The notes under the pieces are model-generated. The model had not been told where the DNA came from, ran no database searches, and saw only the letters and a list, made by a program, of their open reading frames with translations. Made by a program: the position numbers and the translations under genes. DNA of 64,000 nucleotides, taken from NCBI RefSeq assembly GCF_036322585.1, contig NZ_AP024600.1:4836001-4900000 (forward strand). Reading direction: 5' to 3'. Below are positions 8,072-17,002 of the stretch, one piece after another. Position 1 is the first letter of the stretch. Every line of letters begins with the position of its first letter. This stretch comes from Luteolibacter sp. LG18. Lineage in GTDB: Bacteria; Verrucomicrobiota; Verrucomicrobiia; Verrucomicrobiales; Akkermansiaceae.

Positions 8072-8536
8072 ATGTCCACGAAGTCCGAGTTGATCGACCG
8101 CCTCCGCGCCGAGTTGCGCGCCCGGCTGGAGCGCCTTTCCCAAGCCGCCCGGGAAGCCCATGCCGCCGCCACCGATGCGGGCAGCAAGGCGGAGAGCAAG
8201 TACGACACCCGGAGCCTCGAGGAATCCTACCTCGCGAAGGGTCAGGCGAAGAACGTCGAGGAAACCGCGGACCAACTGCGGATCTTCGAATCGTGGGCTC
8301 CGCCGGAGTTCGAGATCACCGCGCCAATCGACGCCGGGGCCCTGGTGGAGGTCGACCTCAATGGGGAAACGGGCTTCTATCTCCTCGCCCCCACCGCGGG
8401 CGGCATGACGGCGGAGCACCTCGGCTGCGAGCTGACCGTGCTCACTCCGGAAAGCCCGCTTTACCGGAAACTCCGCGGGCTCAGCACCGGAGACACCCTG
8501 GAGAGCCCGGCGCTGATGGTCACGGAAGTCAGTTGA
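8072..8536 (+). CDS. GreA/GreB-family elongation factor-like protein
   Basis: A 154-residue protein. The N-terminal half is a charged helical region with the family-like stretch ESKYDTRSLEESYLAKGQA. The C-terminal half looks like the FKBP-like GreA/B domain: a beta-rich segment (GALVEVDLNGETGFYLL) and a closing VLTPESPLYRKLRGLSTGDTL. Proteins of this shape are annotated as GreA/GreB-like. True Gre factors enter the RNA polymerase secondary channel to trigger transcript cleavage; whether this one keeps the acidic tip residues cannot be decided by eye. It stands alone after a probable promoter. Confidence 0.65.
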   Translation: MSTKSELIDRLRAELRARLERLSQAAREAHAAATDAGSKAESKYDTRSLEESYLAKGQAKNVEETADQLRIFESWAPPEFEITAPIDAGALVEVDLNGETGFYLLAPTAGGMTAEHLGCELTVLTPESPLYRKLRGLSTGDTLESPALMVTEVS

Positions 8537-8548
8537 CGGCCGCCCCGC

Positions 8549-8746
8549 TCAATCCCCGGACCGGTAGCAAAGCGCAACGATGAACGCGATCAACGCGGCT
8601 CCTCCCAACCCTCCAAGAATAAACAGTGGCCCGAAATCCGGACCGCCGTCGCCGGCGGAATGCCCGCTGGAGAGCGACAGGAAATAAATTCCGGCGATCG
8701 CCAGCAATAGGAGACCGATCCCAGCGGATAAGGAGGACGGCTTCAT
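8549..8746 (-). CDS. Small two-helix membrane protein, unknown
   Basis: A 65-residue protein from the ATG at 8746. It has two hydrophobic segments (GIGLLLLAIAGIYFLSL and GGLGGAALIAFIVALCY) separated by a polar Gly/Asp/Ser loop. No family recognised. Earlier in-frame starts (8776, 8818) run into the terminator hairpin of the upstream peroxiredoxin gene, so they are less likely. It is convergent with the GreA/B-like gene, 12 bp away. It may be spurious, but two clean membrane helices in a small ORF favour a real gene. Confidence 0.45.
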   Translation of the reverse strand: MKPSSLSAGIGLLLLAIAGIYFLSLSSGHSAGDGGPDFGPLFILGGLGGAALIAFIVALCYRSGD

Positions 8747-8756
8747 CGTGCGCCGG

Positions 8757-8789
8757 AAAAAAGAGAAGACGCCCATCGCGGACGTCTTC
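8757..8789 (-). terminator. Rho-independent terminator of the peroxiredoxin gene
   Basis: Read on the minus strand, GAAGACG-TCC pairs with GGG-CGTCTTC around a five-base loop and is followed by TCTTTTTT. It begins 37 bases after the peroxiredoxin stop. Confidence 0.8.
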
Positions 8790-8825
8790 CCTGAAAACTG
8801 AACACTGAAAACGAGCAAACTCCTC

Positions 8826-9452
8826 TTACTTGCCGAGGTAATTGGACACTCCCTCGTGGTCCGGGGTCATGGCGTCATCGCCTTTTTCCCAGTCCATCGG
8901 GCAGACTTCACCGTGCTGCTCAAAGTGCTGGAGGGCGTCGATCACGCGCAGGGCCTCGCGGATGGAGCGGCCGAGCGGCATGTCGTTGACAACCTGGTGG
9001 CGGACGATGCCGGCCTTGTCGATGAGGAACAGGCCGCGGTAGGCGACGAGTTCACCGGTGATCTCGATGTCGCCGTCCTCGGTTTCCTCGTAGTCGCCGG
9101 CGAGGACGTCGTAGTCGGAGGAGATGGTCTTGTTGATGTCGGCCACCAGCGGGTAGGTCACGCCCTGGATGCCGCCCTTGCTGCGGGGAGTCTGGAGCCA
9201 GGCCCAGTGGGAGAACTCGGAGTCGGTCGAGCAACCGATGACCTTCACGCCGCGGGATTCGAACTGCTCCAGTTCCTCCTGGAAGCGGTGGAGTTCGGTC
9301 GGGCAGACGAAGGTGAAATCCTTCGGGTAGAAGAACAGCAGGACGTAGTTCTTCCCGAGGAACTGGGAGAGGGTGAAGTTTTCGATGATGGTTTCCCCTT
9401 TCACCGCCTTGGCGGTGAAGGCCGGAGCTTTCTTTCCAACGAGAACGGACAT
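8826..9452 (-). CDS. Typical 2-Cys peroxiredoxin (AhpC/Prx1 type)
   Basis: A 208-residue protein. The peroxidatic Cys50 is in FTFVCPTE and the resolving Cys184 in EVCPMDWEKG, the standard layout of 2-Cys peroxiredoxins that reduce hydrogen peroxide and organic peroxides in the cytosol. The frame stays open far upstream on the minus strand, but ATG 9452 begins the family's normal N-terminus (MSVLVGKKAPAF). A promoter with TTGACT lies 62 bases upstream. No reductase (ahpF) or OxyR gene is adjacent, so the electron donor is not evident. Confidence 0.95.
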   Translation of the reverse strand: MSVLVGKKAPAFTAKAVKGETIIENFTLSQFLGKNYVLLFFYPKDFTFVCPTELHRFQEELEQFESRGVKVIGCSTDSEFSHWAWLQTPRSKGGIQGVTYPLVADINKTISSDYDVLAGDYEETEDGDIEITGELVAYRGLFLIDKAGIVRHQVVNDMPLGRSIREALRVIDALQHFEQHGEVCPMDWEKGDDAMTPDHEGVSNYLGK

Positions 9453-9485
9453 GGTATCGATCCCGGAGCTGCCCCGGGCGGGCGC

Positions 9486-9514
9486 GGGGTAATGGCTGGA
9501 AGGCCGGGAGTCAA
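9486..9514 (-). promoter_or_regulatory. Putative promoter of the peroxiredoxin gene
   Basis: On the minus strand, TTGACT (9509-9514), a 17-bp spacer and TACCCC (9486-9491). The -35 box is good and the -10 weak, similar to other candidate promoters in the window. Confidence 0.45.
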
Positions 9515-9538
9515 CCAAAGGCCGCAAAGGGACGGGCT

Positions 9539-10987
9539 CTACTCCTCCGCCGCTTCGACGTGGCCGCTGACGTCGGCGCCGTCGTTGCGCCTCAGGGTCA
9601 GGAAAGTGGCGGCACTGACGATGCTCACCGCGCCGAGCAGCCGGTAGGCCCCGTGCAGCGCCGGGATCAGGGACGCCGGATCGGAACGCTCGATGCCGCC
9701 GAGGAACCACGCCGTCACCAGCGAGGCGAAGGCGATGCCGAAGCTGATCGAGAGCTGCTGGCCGGTGCTGGCGATCGTGCTGGCATCGCTGGCCTGTTCG
9801 TCGGTGGTGTCGGCGTAGGCCAGCGAGTTCATGGCAGTGAACTGGAGGGCGGAGACGCTGCCTTGCGCGAAACTGAACAGCAGGATCACCCAGATCGGCG
9901 TGCCGGGGCCGACTTGGGAGAAGGCCGAGATCATCAGGCCGATGACGAGCGTGTTCGCCACCAGCACCTTCTTGTGGCCGAAGCGCGCGAGGATGCGCTC
10001 GACCAGCAGCTTCATCCCGATGGCCGCCAGCGCCTGTGGCATCACCAGCAGACCCGCCTGCCACGGCTGGTATCCCATCCCGAGCTGGTAGAGCAGCGGC
10101 AGCAGGAAGGGCATGCCACTGATGCCCAGCCGGGTTACGAACCCGCCCGCCACCGAGACGCGGAAGGTGCGGATCTTTAACAGGGCCACCGCCAGCAGCG
10201 GATCGCTCACCCGGCGGGCGTGCCAAGCATAGGCCCCCAGCAACGCGAACGACAACAGGGCGAACCCCACCACCCACAGCGTGTCCATCCGGTGCTCGCC
10301 GAAAATTTCCAAGACCCACGACAGCAGGGCAATACCCGCACCGAAGAGGATGAAGCCCCAGGTATCGAGCGGATCGGACACCTTGCCGCGGTGGTCTGGC
10401 ATGTAGCGTTTCATCAACCACAGCCCGAGGATGCCGAAGGGCAAATTGATCAGGAAAATCCACCGCCACGGCAGCACGTGGACGATCACCCCGCCCATCA
10501 GCGGCCCCAGCAACGGGCCGAGCAGCGCCGGGATAATCACGAAATTCATCGCCCGCAGGATGCCGGACTTCGGAAAGGTCCGGAGCAGCGCGATCCGGCC
10601 CACCGGCATCATGAAAGCCGCGCCGATCCCCTGCATCACCCGGGAAGCCACCAGCATCGGCAGGTTCAGCGAGATCCCGCAGGCCAGCGAACCGAGCGTG
10701 AACATCGCCACCGCGAACCCGAACACGCGCTTGGTGCCGTAGCGGTCGGCCAGCCAACCGCTCAACGGAATGAACACCGCGATCGCGATGGTGTAGCTGG
10801 TGAGCACCGATTTCAGGCTCAGCGGCGTGACCTTCAGCGAGGTGGCGATGGTCGGCACGGCCGTGTTCACGATCGTGCCGTCGAGCTGCTGCATGAACAA
10901 GGCCACCGCCACCACCCACGGCAGGTAGCGGCGGGTGGTTTCCAGCGCCGGATCCGCGGGAGCGGGAATGACCGCGGTATCGCTCAC
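9539..10987 (-). CDS. MFS drug efflux transporter, DHA2 (EmrB/QacA-like) family
   Basis: A 482-residue protein with about 14 hydrophobic segments. Family motifs are MQQLDGTIVNTAVPTI in helix 1, GWLADRYGTKRVF (motif A) after helix 2, and PLLGPLMGGVIVHVLPWRWIF (motif C plus the WRWIF end) around helix 5-6. DHA2 members are proton-drug antiporters in the cytoplasmic membrane; the substrate is unknown. The start is taken as GTG 10987 because it overlaps the upstream TSUP gene stop by four bases (GTGA); the frame further upstream is the antisense of that gene's coding region. No membrane fusion protein gene is adjacent. Confidence 0.88.
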   Translation of the reverse strand: MSDTAVIPAPADPALETTRRYLPWVVAVALFMQQLDGTIVNTAVPTIATSLKVTPLSLKSVLTSYTIAIAVFIPLSGWLADRYGTKRVFGFAVAMFTLGSLACGISLNLPMLVASRVMQGIGAAFMMPVGRIALLRTFPKSGILRAMNFVIIPALLGPLLGPLMGGVIVHVLPWRWIFLINLPFGILGLWLMKRYMPDHRGKVSDPLDTWGFILFGAGIALLSWVLEIFGEHRMDTLWVVGFALLSFALLGAYAWHARRVSDPLLAVALLKIRTFRVSVAGGFVTRLGISGMPFLLPLLYQLGMGYQPWQAGLLVMPQALAAIGMKLLVERILARFGHKKVLVANTLVIGLMISAFSQVGPGTPIWVILLFSFAQGSVSALQFTAMNSLAYADTTDEQASDASTIASTGQQLSISFGIAFASLVTAWFLGGIERSDPASLIPALHGAYRLLGAVSIVSAATFLTLRRNDGADVSGHVEAAEE

Positions 10988-11754
10988 GATTGGAACGTCC
11001 GGTAGAAGGTGATCGCCGAGATGGTGAAGCCGATCGCGAGCACCAGCCGCCGCACCCAGATCTGCGGGATCTTCTGCGACCAATGCGCGCCGATGAAGTA
11101 GCCAGCGATCGCGCCGACGGTCATCACGCCCGCCTTGTTCCAATCCACCATGCCGCGCGCGATGAACATCACCGCGGCCACCACGTTGATGAGCGAGCCG
11201 AGGATGTTCTTCAGCGCGTTCATGCGGTGGATGTCGGTCAGACCGATGAAGCCCAGCGTCGCCAGCATGAGAATGCCGATGCCCGCGCCGAAATAGCCGC
11301 CGTAGATGGCCACGCCGAATTGAAACAACACCGCGGGCCAGATCCTGTGACGATGCACCGGTTCCTCGGCGGACCGTTTCACCATCTTCGCCACCACGCC
11401 CTGCACCAGGAACAAGAGCGTGGCGAACAGGATCAGGAACGGCACCAGGTGCTTGAAGGTCTCGTTGCTGGTGACGGTGAGCAGCCAACTCCCGATCAAG
11501 CCGCCGAGCAGGCTCACCGGCACGAAGCGCCACAGCCACTCGCGGATCGCGGGAATGTGGCGGCGGAATCCGTAGACCGATCCGCCGGTCCCAATCACCA
11601 GCGCCACGGTGCTGGTGGCATTCGCGATCACGGGTGGGGTGCCCACCGCCAGCAGGGTGGGAAAGGTCAGAATCGTGCCGCCCCCCGCCACCGCATTGAT
11701 CGCCCCGGCGGCCATCGCCGCCCCCAGCAGGGAAAGAATCTCAGTCACCGTCAT
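10984..11754 (-). CDS. Sulfite exporter TauE/SafE (TSUP) family permease
   Basis: A 256-residue protein with about eight membrane helices. It carries the duplicated TSUP signature: AGAINAVAGGGTILTFPTL at the N-terminus and YGGYFGAGIGILML in the second half. TSUP proteins move sulfite, sulfonates or small organosulfur anions across the inner membrane. It is co-transcribed with the MFS pump through a four-base overlap. Substrate assignment is not possible from sequence. It starts 26 codons into a possible longer frame, but ATG 11754 opens directly on the conserved helix. Confidence 0.85.
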   Translation of the reverse strand: MTVTEILSLLGAAMAAGAINAVAGGGTILTFPTLLAVGTPPVIANATSTVALVIGTGGSVYGFRRHIPAIREWLWRFVPVSLLGGLIGSWLLTVTSNETFKHLVPFLILFATLLFLVQGVVAKMVKRSAEEPVHRHRIWPAVLFQFGVAIYGGYFGAGIGILMLATLGFIGLTDIHRMNALKNILGSLINVVAAVMFIARGMVDWNKAGVMTVGAIAGYFIGAHWSQKIPQIWVRRLVLAIGFTISAITFYRTFQS

Positions 11755-11971
11755 CGCCGCGCACCCACCCTAGCCGCGCACCCGCGTCCGGCAACCGTCG
11801 AGTTCCGTACTGAATACCGGAACGGCAAGGGATTCTACGCAGCTCCCATCGGGACCGGACCGGATTCGCCACAAAAATGTGTGATCCGGGCGACCACGCC
11901 ACACCCCATGAATACGGTGGCACGTTCATCTCCCCTCGAAAGGCCACCGGGCTCTGAAAACCCCCAGCTCC

Positions 11972-14900
11972 GTGAAACCCGCCTCCATTGCCCCCTTTCT
12001 CTCCACCGCGCCCGCTTGGAGCGCGCAATTGCTCACCAACACCGGCTTTGAAACCACGCCGTTTCCCAGCGGCTGGACCGCCACCGGCGTGACCAGCACC
12101 ACCGGCCTCGGCAGCTCGCTGGGGGCCAAACTGCCCTACAACACCAGCGCGGTGCTGAGCCAGAATGCCAGCGCCAGCGCCGCGAACTTCACCGCAGACG
12201 TCTCATTCCAGATTGCCGGGACGAACGAGGCGCAATCGTTCCGCCTCACCCTGCCCGGCGGTATCTACGATGCCGTCGAGGTTCGCACGGCCACCGGCGG
12301 CATTCTCCAGGTGAAATACGGCACGGACTTCTACCCGCTGACGAAGATCTCCGGCGGCACCACCTTCGCCGTCCCGGTCAACAGCACGGTGAAACTGCGG
12401 ATCATCGGCCGGAACTTCGGCACGGCGAATGCCGAATACGACCTGGTGTGGTCGGACGCAGGTTCATCCACGCTCAGCCACGCCGCCACTGGCTTGAAAA
12501 CACTGACGCCGCTAATGTCCACGCGTTCGCCGGTAACCGGCGTGCGATTCGCGCGCAATGTCGCCGCCGCGAACTCGTTCACCGTCGATGACGTCTCACT
12601 GCAGGACAGCGCCGCCACGCCTCCGGCCGCGGACTACAAGATCTCCACGCCCGAGCCGGACAAGCTGGTGAACATTTCCGGCATCTATCCGCACCTAGCG
12701 ATGAGCAATACCAGCGGCGAGTGTGGCACCGGCGCGGTGGTGCCCTGGGCCGGGAAACTGTGGACCATGACCTACGGCCCGCACCTGCCGAACGGTTCCG
12801 ACGACGGCCTCTACGAGATCGCACTGGATCTCACCCGCATCATCCGCCCGGAAGGCATCGGCGGCACCCCGGCGAACCGGTTCATCCACACCGCGTCGAA
12901 CCAGCTCATCATGGGCCCGTATTTCATCGATGCGAACCGGAACGTACGGTCCCTCTCCTACTCCACCGCACCGGGACGCTACACCGCCACCGCCGCCCAT
13001 CTCAGCGATCCGAACCGCGTCTACATGTTCACGATGGAGGACGGGCTCTATGACATCAACGTCAACGACCTCTCCTTCATCACCCGCTACCCGGACGTGC
13101 AGGGCACCAGCGACCGCTTCCTCTTCGGCTACCACGGGAAGGGCGCCTACACCGGCCAAGGCCGACTGGTGGTCACCAACAACGGCGAGCCGGACCAGAA
13201 ATCGCCCTCCGGTGTGCTGGCCATCTGGGACGGCACCACCGTGCAACAGAACGGCGGAAGCTACCTGGCCACCAACGATCCGAACACCGCTGAAAGCCGC
13301 CCCAGTCCCGTGGCCGCCCAGACCAACTACATGGCCGGCTGGAACCAGGTGGTGAAGATGCAGCACTGCGAAGCCACCGGCCCCGGCGACATCCGCGGCA
13401 ACCAGAACCCCAGCGATCCGGTGTGGGTCAATGGCTTCGATGCGAAGTCGGTGGTGCTGCGCACCTACGAGAACGGCCAGTGGAACCTGTGGCGGCTGCC
13501 AAAGGGCTCCTACACCCACGACGGCACGCACGGCTGGCACACCGAATGGCCTCGCATCCGCGAGATCTCCCCGGGCAAGCGGCTGATGCACATGCACGGC
13601 ATCTTCTACGACTTCCCCGCCACTTTCTCGGCCGCCGATTTCTCCGGCCTCACGCCGATCTGCGATTACGAGAAGATGCCCGTGGACTACTGCTCCTTCA
13701 ACGGCCAACTCGTGATCGGCAAGAACGACACCTCGAAGTTCGACAACGCGCTGGTCCCACGCGCGCAATCGAACCTGTGGTTCGGTCAACCGGACGACCT
13801 GAAGAAATGGGGCGCACCACACGGCCATGGCGGCGTGTGGTTGAACGAATCCGTCGCCGCCAACACCACCTCGGAACCCTTCCTCGTGAAAGGTTTCAGC
13901 CGGGCCACGCTGCACCTTCGCAAGACCACCGGATCCGCCGCCTCTATCGAGATCCAGACCAGCAGCGGGACCGGCGCCTGGACTACGCTCCGCACCGTGC
14001 AGGTTCCGTCCTCCGGCTCGTCCTATGAGCTGCTCAACGATCTGAACACCGGCTGGGTCCGCCTGCGCGCCCTCGATGCCGCCACCAACCTCACCGCCTA
14101 CTTCATCCTCGGCAATCCATATCCCCACGTCACCCCGGCCTCGACGGCCAGCGACGAATTCGCCGCGCTGGCGGACATCCGGGACACCGCCGGCACCACC
14201 GAGGGCGTGATCCGCACGATGAACAGTGGCAGTCTGCCGCTGGAATTCGCCGCCACCCACACCAACGGCACCGGCAGCTCCACCGCCTCTGGCTACTTCC
14301 GGATCGGCGGCGCGATGAAGCTCGATGCCGTCACCGACAGCACCGCGGAGTCCACCCTGCGCACCGCCGCCGCCGCGACCAAGGACTTCGGCAGCGATGC
14401 CGCCAGCGCGTGGGTGATGCAGGGCACGGCCAAGCTGCGGCTGCCGATGTTGGATGCCGCGTATGACAACGCGTTCGCCAGCGGTTGGGCGCGGGGTTTC
14501 CGCGAGGTGGTCACGGAACGCCAGATGCTCAATTGCCACGGCTCCCTCTACGAGGTGCCCCGCGACATTTCCGGCGACAAGCGCCGCATGAAGCCGATCG
14601 CCACCCACGGTAAACGCCTCGCGGACTTCGCCTCGTGGCGCGGTCTCTTTGTCGCCACCGGCGTGCTCGATTCCGCACCCGCATCGGACAAGGTCGTGCG
14701 CTCGACCAATGGCGAAGGAGCCCTGTGGCTCGGCGAAGTGGACGACCTCTGGCGGATGGGAGAACCGCGCGGCTTCGGTGGCCCATGGAAAAACACCGCG
14801 GTGACCGCGAACACCGCCTCCGACCCCTACCTGATGTATGGCTACGATCGGAAGGAACTGCGGCTCTCCCACACCAGCGGCGGCAGCGTGGCGTTCACCG

Positions 14901-15475
14901 TGGAGGTCGATTTCCTCGGCGACAACACCTGGGTCCCCTACTCCACCTTCAATGTCGCCGCAGGCGAGACCTTCACCCACGTCTTCCCGGAAGGTTACAG
15001 CGCCCATTGGGTGCGCGTCACCTCGAACACCGCCACCACGGCAACCGCCACCTTCTTCTATGGCCCGGTGGACAAGCGCGACGCGCTGCTCGATTGGGCG
15101 CGCGACCACGGTCTCGCCACCGGTGGCGGCCGCGGCGCGCTACAAACCACCGACACCGACCACGATGGGATCGCGGACCTCTTCGAATACTTCTTCGCCC
15201 TCGATCCGCAGGTCACCAGCCCAGACATCGGCGTGAAACTGAAGAAGGATGCCGGAGTCCACACCGCCTCCATCGACCTCCGGACGGACATCCAAAACGT
15301 GGCCCTCGTTTGGGAAATCTCGGACGACCTCGAGCATTGGTCTCCCGCTCCCTCGGAAGAGGTCAAGCCCGCGGATCAAACCGGTATTCCCTCCGGCATG
15401 GTTCGCCGCACCTTCAAGATCCCAGCGGGCGAGACGCACAAGTTCGGGCGATTGAAATACGGAGTCACACCCTGA
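11972..15475 (+). CDS. Large secreted protein with internal duplication and a C-terminal TSP3-like/sorting module
   Basis: 1167 residues from a GTG start. A weak signal sequence (MKPASIAPFLSTAPAWSA) is followed by a beta-sandwich region (~20-200) that begins LLTNTGFETTPFPSGW, like CBM-type domains. Repeat-like blades come next. A ~115-residue unit occurs twice (~600-715 and ~912-1030); both copies carry WFG/WLG, DDL, WG-P/MGEP, GG-W-N and ANT-S-P. The C-terminus has a calcium-loop-like DTDHDGIADLFEYF and a final beta domain ending RLKYGVTP, matching three other giant proteins here. No enzyme family recognised. It is probably exported and cell-surface or envelope-bound. It sits upstream of the tandem PA14-like trio, and its leader resembles theirs. 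Confidence 0.7.
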   Translation: MKPASIAPFLSTAPAWSAQLLTNTGFETTPFPSGWTATGVTSTTGLGSSLGAKLPYNTSAVLSQNASASAANFTADVSFQIAGTNEAQSFRLTLPGGIYDAVEVRTATGGILQVKYGTDFYPLTKISGGTTFAVPVNSTVKLRIIGRNFGTANAEYDLVWSDAGSSTLSHAATGLKTLTPLMSTRSPVTGVRFARNVAAANSFTVDDVSLQDSAATPPAADYKISTPEPDKLVNISGIYPHLAMSNTSGECGTGAVVPWAGKLWTMTYGPHLPNGSDDGLYEIALDLTRIIRPEGIGGTPANRFIHTASNQLIMGPYFIDANRNVRSLSYSTAPGRYTATAAHLSDPNRVYMFTMEDGLYDINVNDLSFITRYPDVQGTSDRFLFGYHGKGAYTGQGRLVVTNNGEPDQKSPSGVLAIWDGTTVQQNGGSYLATNDPNTAESRPSPVAAQTNYMAGWNQVVKMQHCEATGPGDIRGNQNPSDPVWVNGFDAKSVVLRTYENGQWNLWRLPKGSYTHDGTHGWHTEWPRIREISPGKRLMHMHGIFYDFPATFSAADFSGLTPICDYEKMPVDYCSFNGQLVIGKNDTSKFDNALVPRAQSNLWFGQPDDLKKWGAPHGHGGVWLNESVAANTTSEPFLVKGFSRATLHLRKTTGSAASIEIQTSSGTGAWTTLRTVQVPSSGSSYELLNDLNTGWVRLRALDAATNLTAYFILGNPYPHVTPASTASDEFAALADIRDTAGTTEGVIRTMNSGSLPLEFAATHTNGTGSSTASGYFRIGGAMKLDAVTDSTAESTLRTAAAATKDFGSDAASAWVMQGTAKLRLPMLDAAYDNAFASGWARGFREVVTERQMLNCHGSLYEVPRDISGDKRRMKPIATHGKRLADFASWRGLFVATGVLDSAPASDKVVRSTNGEGALWLGEVDDLWRMGEPRGFGGPWKNTAVTANTASDPYLMYGYDRKELRLSHTSGGSVAFTVEVDFLGDNTWVPYSTFNVAAGETFTHVFPEGYSAHWVRVTSNTATTATATFFYGPVDKRDALLDWARDHGLATGGGRGALQTTDTDHDGIADLFEYFFALDPQVTSPDIGVKLKKDAGVHTASIDLRTDIQNVALVWEISDDLEHWSPAPSEEVKPADQTGIPSGMVRRTFKIPAGETHKFGRLKYGVTP

Positions 15476-15566
15476 CGATGGAGATGGTTTACTTGTTCAC
15501 CATGCCGCCGATAGCGTGGACCACTGCCAAAGTTCTAGATGATGGGGAACCCAAAGCCCCTTCTTC

Positions 15567-16910
15567 ATGGAACCATCCCATCAGGATCACACCACCGCTT
15601 CCCCGCCCTCGAGAAAGAAGAACCTCTCGGTTTGGAGGAAGCTCGGCGGCGGATCGCTCTCCATCTCGATCATCGTCCACGCCATCCTGCTGGCCATCGG
15701 CGTGGTGTGGATTTTCCAGGTGATCCCGCAGAAAGACAAGCAGGCCGTCGATTTCATGCCGAAGGGCGGCGGCGGTGGTTCAGCGGGCGTGAAGGAGGTG
15801 AGCCACAAGAAGCAACGCGCCACCATGTCGAACCCGAACATGCCGCGGATGGCAGCGAAGGGCGTGGCCAGTTCGTTTACTCTTCCCGAGCCGGATGCGT
15901 CCGCCTCCATGTCGTCGGTCGGTTCTCTCAGCGCGGGTGGCCTCTCCGGAGGCCTTGGCGGCAGCGGTGCGGGTGGAGGCCGTGGCGACGGGCGCGGCAC
16001 CGGTTTCGGCTCCGGCATGGGCCCGGGTCTCGGCGGCGGAGCCAGCGGTAGCACGACCAGCCCGTTCGGATTGAGCAACCCGAACGCGAACGCCTTGGTC
16101 GGCACCTTCTACGATCTCAAGCAGGATCCGAAAGGCCGCGTGACGCCGCTTGGCGAGCTGTCGAACTGGGGACAGATCATGGGCGCCACCCGTGACATCC
16201 TCCATGAGTTCGTGAGCCATGGCTGGAACGACCGCGCGCTCGCCCGCTCCTACTTCCAAGCTCCCCAAAAGCTCTTCCAGACCAAGATCTACATGCCGGT
16301 CTTGGCCGCCGACGGCGCGCCGAAGGCCTTCAACTGCGACGTGCCCGGTTCCCGCTGGGTCGTCATCTACCGCGGCGTGGTCCGTCCGCCGAAGACCGCC
16401 AAGTACCGCTTCGTGGGAGCGGGCGACGACGTGGTGGTGGTGCGTTTCAACAACAAGAACGTCTTCGACTACGGCTACGAGTCGCCCACCGCGAACATCA
16501 AGCTGGCCACCAAGGCACCGCAGTTGAGAGGCGAGACCAAGGACCGCGAGTTCGATCGCTCCCGCCGCGATCTGGCGATGCCCGAGCCGATGACCATTTA
16601 TCCCTACCGCTCCCTGTCCTCCCGCGCGAAGTCCGATCTCACCGGTCTCGGCGTCGGTCTGGAATTCGAGGCTCGCGAGAACACCGACTACCCGATCGAG
16701 ATCCTCGTCAGCGAGGTGCCCGGCGGCTTCTTCTTCGCCTACCTCCTCATTGAGGAAATCGGCGCCACCTATGAGAAGGACTCCACCGGTTCACCGATCC
16801 TGCCGCTGTTCCGCTTGGACAGCGGCCCCGCCACCTCGGGGGAAGGCCCGCCCTACGACAAGGCGGGTCCGGTCTGGAAACTCAACGGCAAGAGCAAAGC
16901 GGACATCTGA
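15567..16910 (+). CDS. TonB-type N-terminal anchor with Gly-rich linker and PA14-like domain, copy 1 of 3
   Basis: 447 residues: a short cytosolic tail ending KLGGGSLSIS, then one membrane helix (IIVHAILLAIGVVWIFQV, residues ~32-52) of the type seen in TonB/TolA anchors. DFMPKGGGGG and a low-complexity Gly/Ser/Met linker run to ~170. A PA14-like domain begins at ALVGTFYDLKQ and contains AKYRFVGAGDDVVVVRFNNK. A closing segment YPIEILVSEVPGGFFFAYL is followed by a conserved tail (STGSPILPLFRLD). The fold would face the periplasm. PA14 domains bind carbohydrate or protein ligands. No ExbB/ExbD or TonB C-terminal domain is adjacent, so energy transduction is not claimed. First of three consecutive paralogues. 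Confidence 0.75.
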   Translation: MEPSHQDHTTASPPSRKKNLSVWRKLGGGSLSISIIVHAILLAIGVVWIFQVIPQKDKQAVDFMPKGGGGGSAGVKEVSHKKQRATMSNPNMPRMAAKGVASSFTLPEPDASASMSSVGSLSAGGLSGGLGGSGAGGGRGDGRGTGFGSGMGPGLGGGASGSTTSPFGLSNPNANALVGTFYDLKQDPKGRVTPLGELSNWGQIMGATRDILHEFVSHGWNDRALARSYFQAPQKLFQTKIYMPVLAADGAPKAFNCDVPGSRWVVIYRGVVRPPKTAKYRFVGAGDDVVVVRFNNKNVFDYGYESPTANIKLATKAPQLRGETKDREFDRSRRDLAMPEPMTIYPYRSLSSRAKSDLTGLGVGLEFEARENTDYPIEILVSEVPGGFFFAYLLIEEIGATYEKDSTGSPILPLFRLDSGPATSGEGPPYDKAGPVWKLNGKSKADI

Positions 16911-16941
16911 TCCCGACCGGGTGGTTTCCATGGTGACTATG

Positions 16942-16972
16942 AGCCCGTTGGCCTTCGGAAACGGAACGGGCT
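16942..16972. repeat. Inverted repeat between copies 1 and 2
   Basis: AGCCCGTT (16942-16949) pairs with AACGGGCT (16965-16972) across a 15-base loop. There is no T-run. It may slow or end transcription between paralogues, or shape the copy-2 leader. Confidence 0.4.
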
Positions 16973-17002
16973 AAGTGAAGGGGAGCTAAAACCCCCGCTT
17001 CC

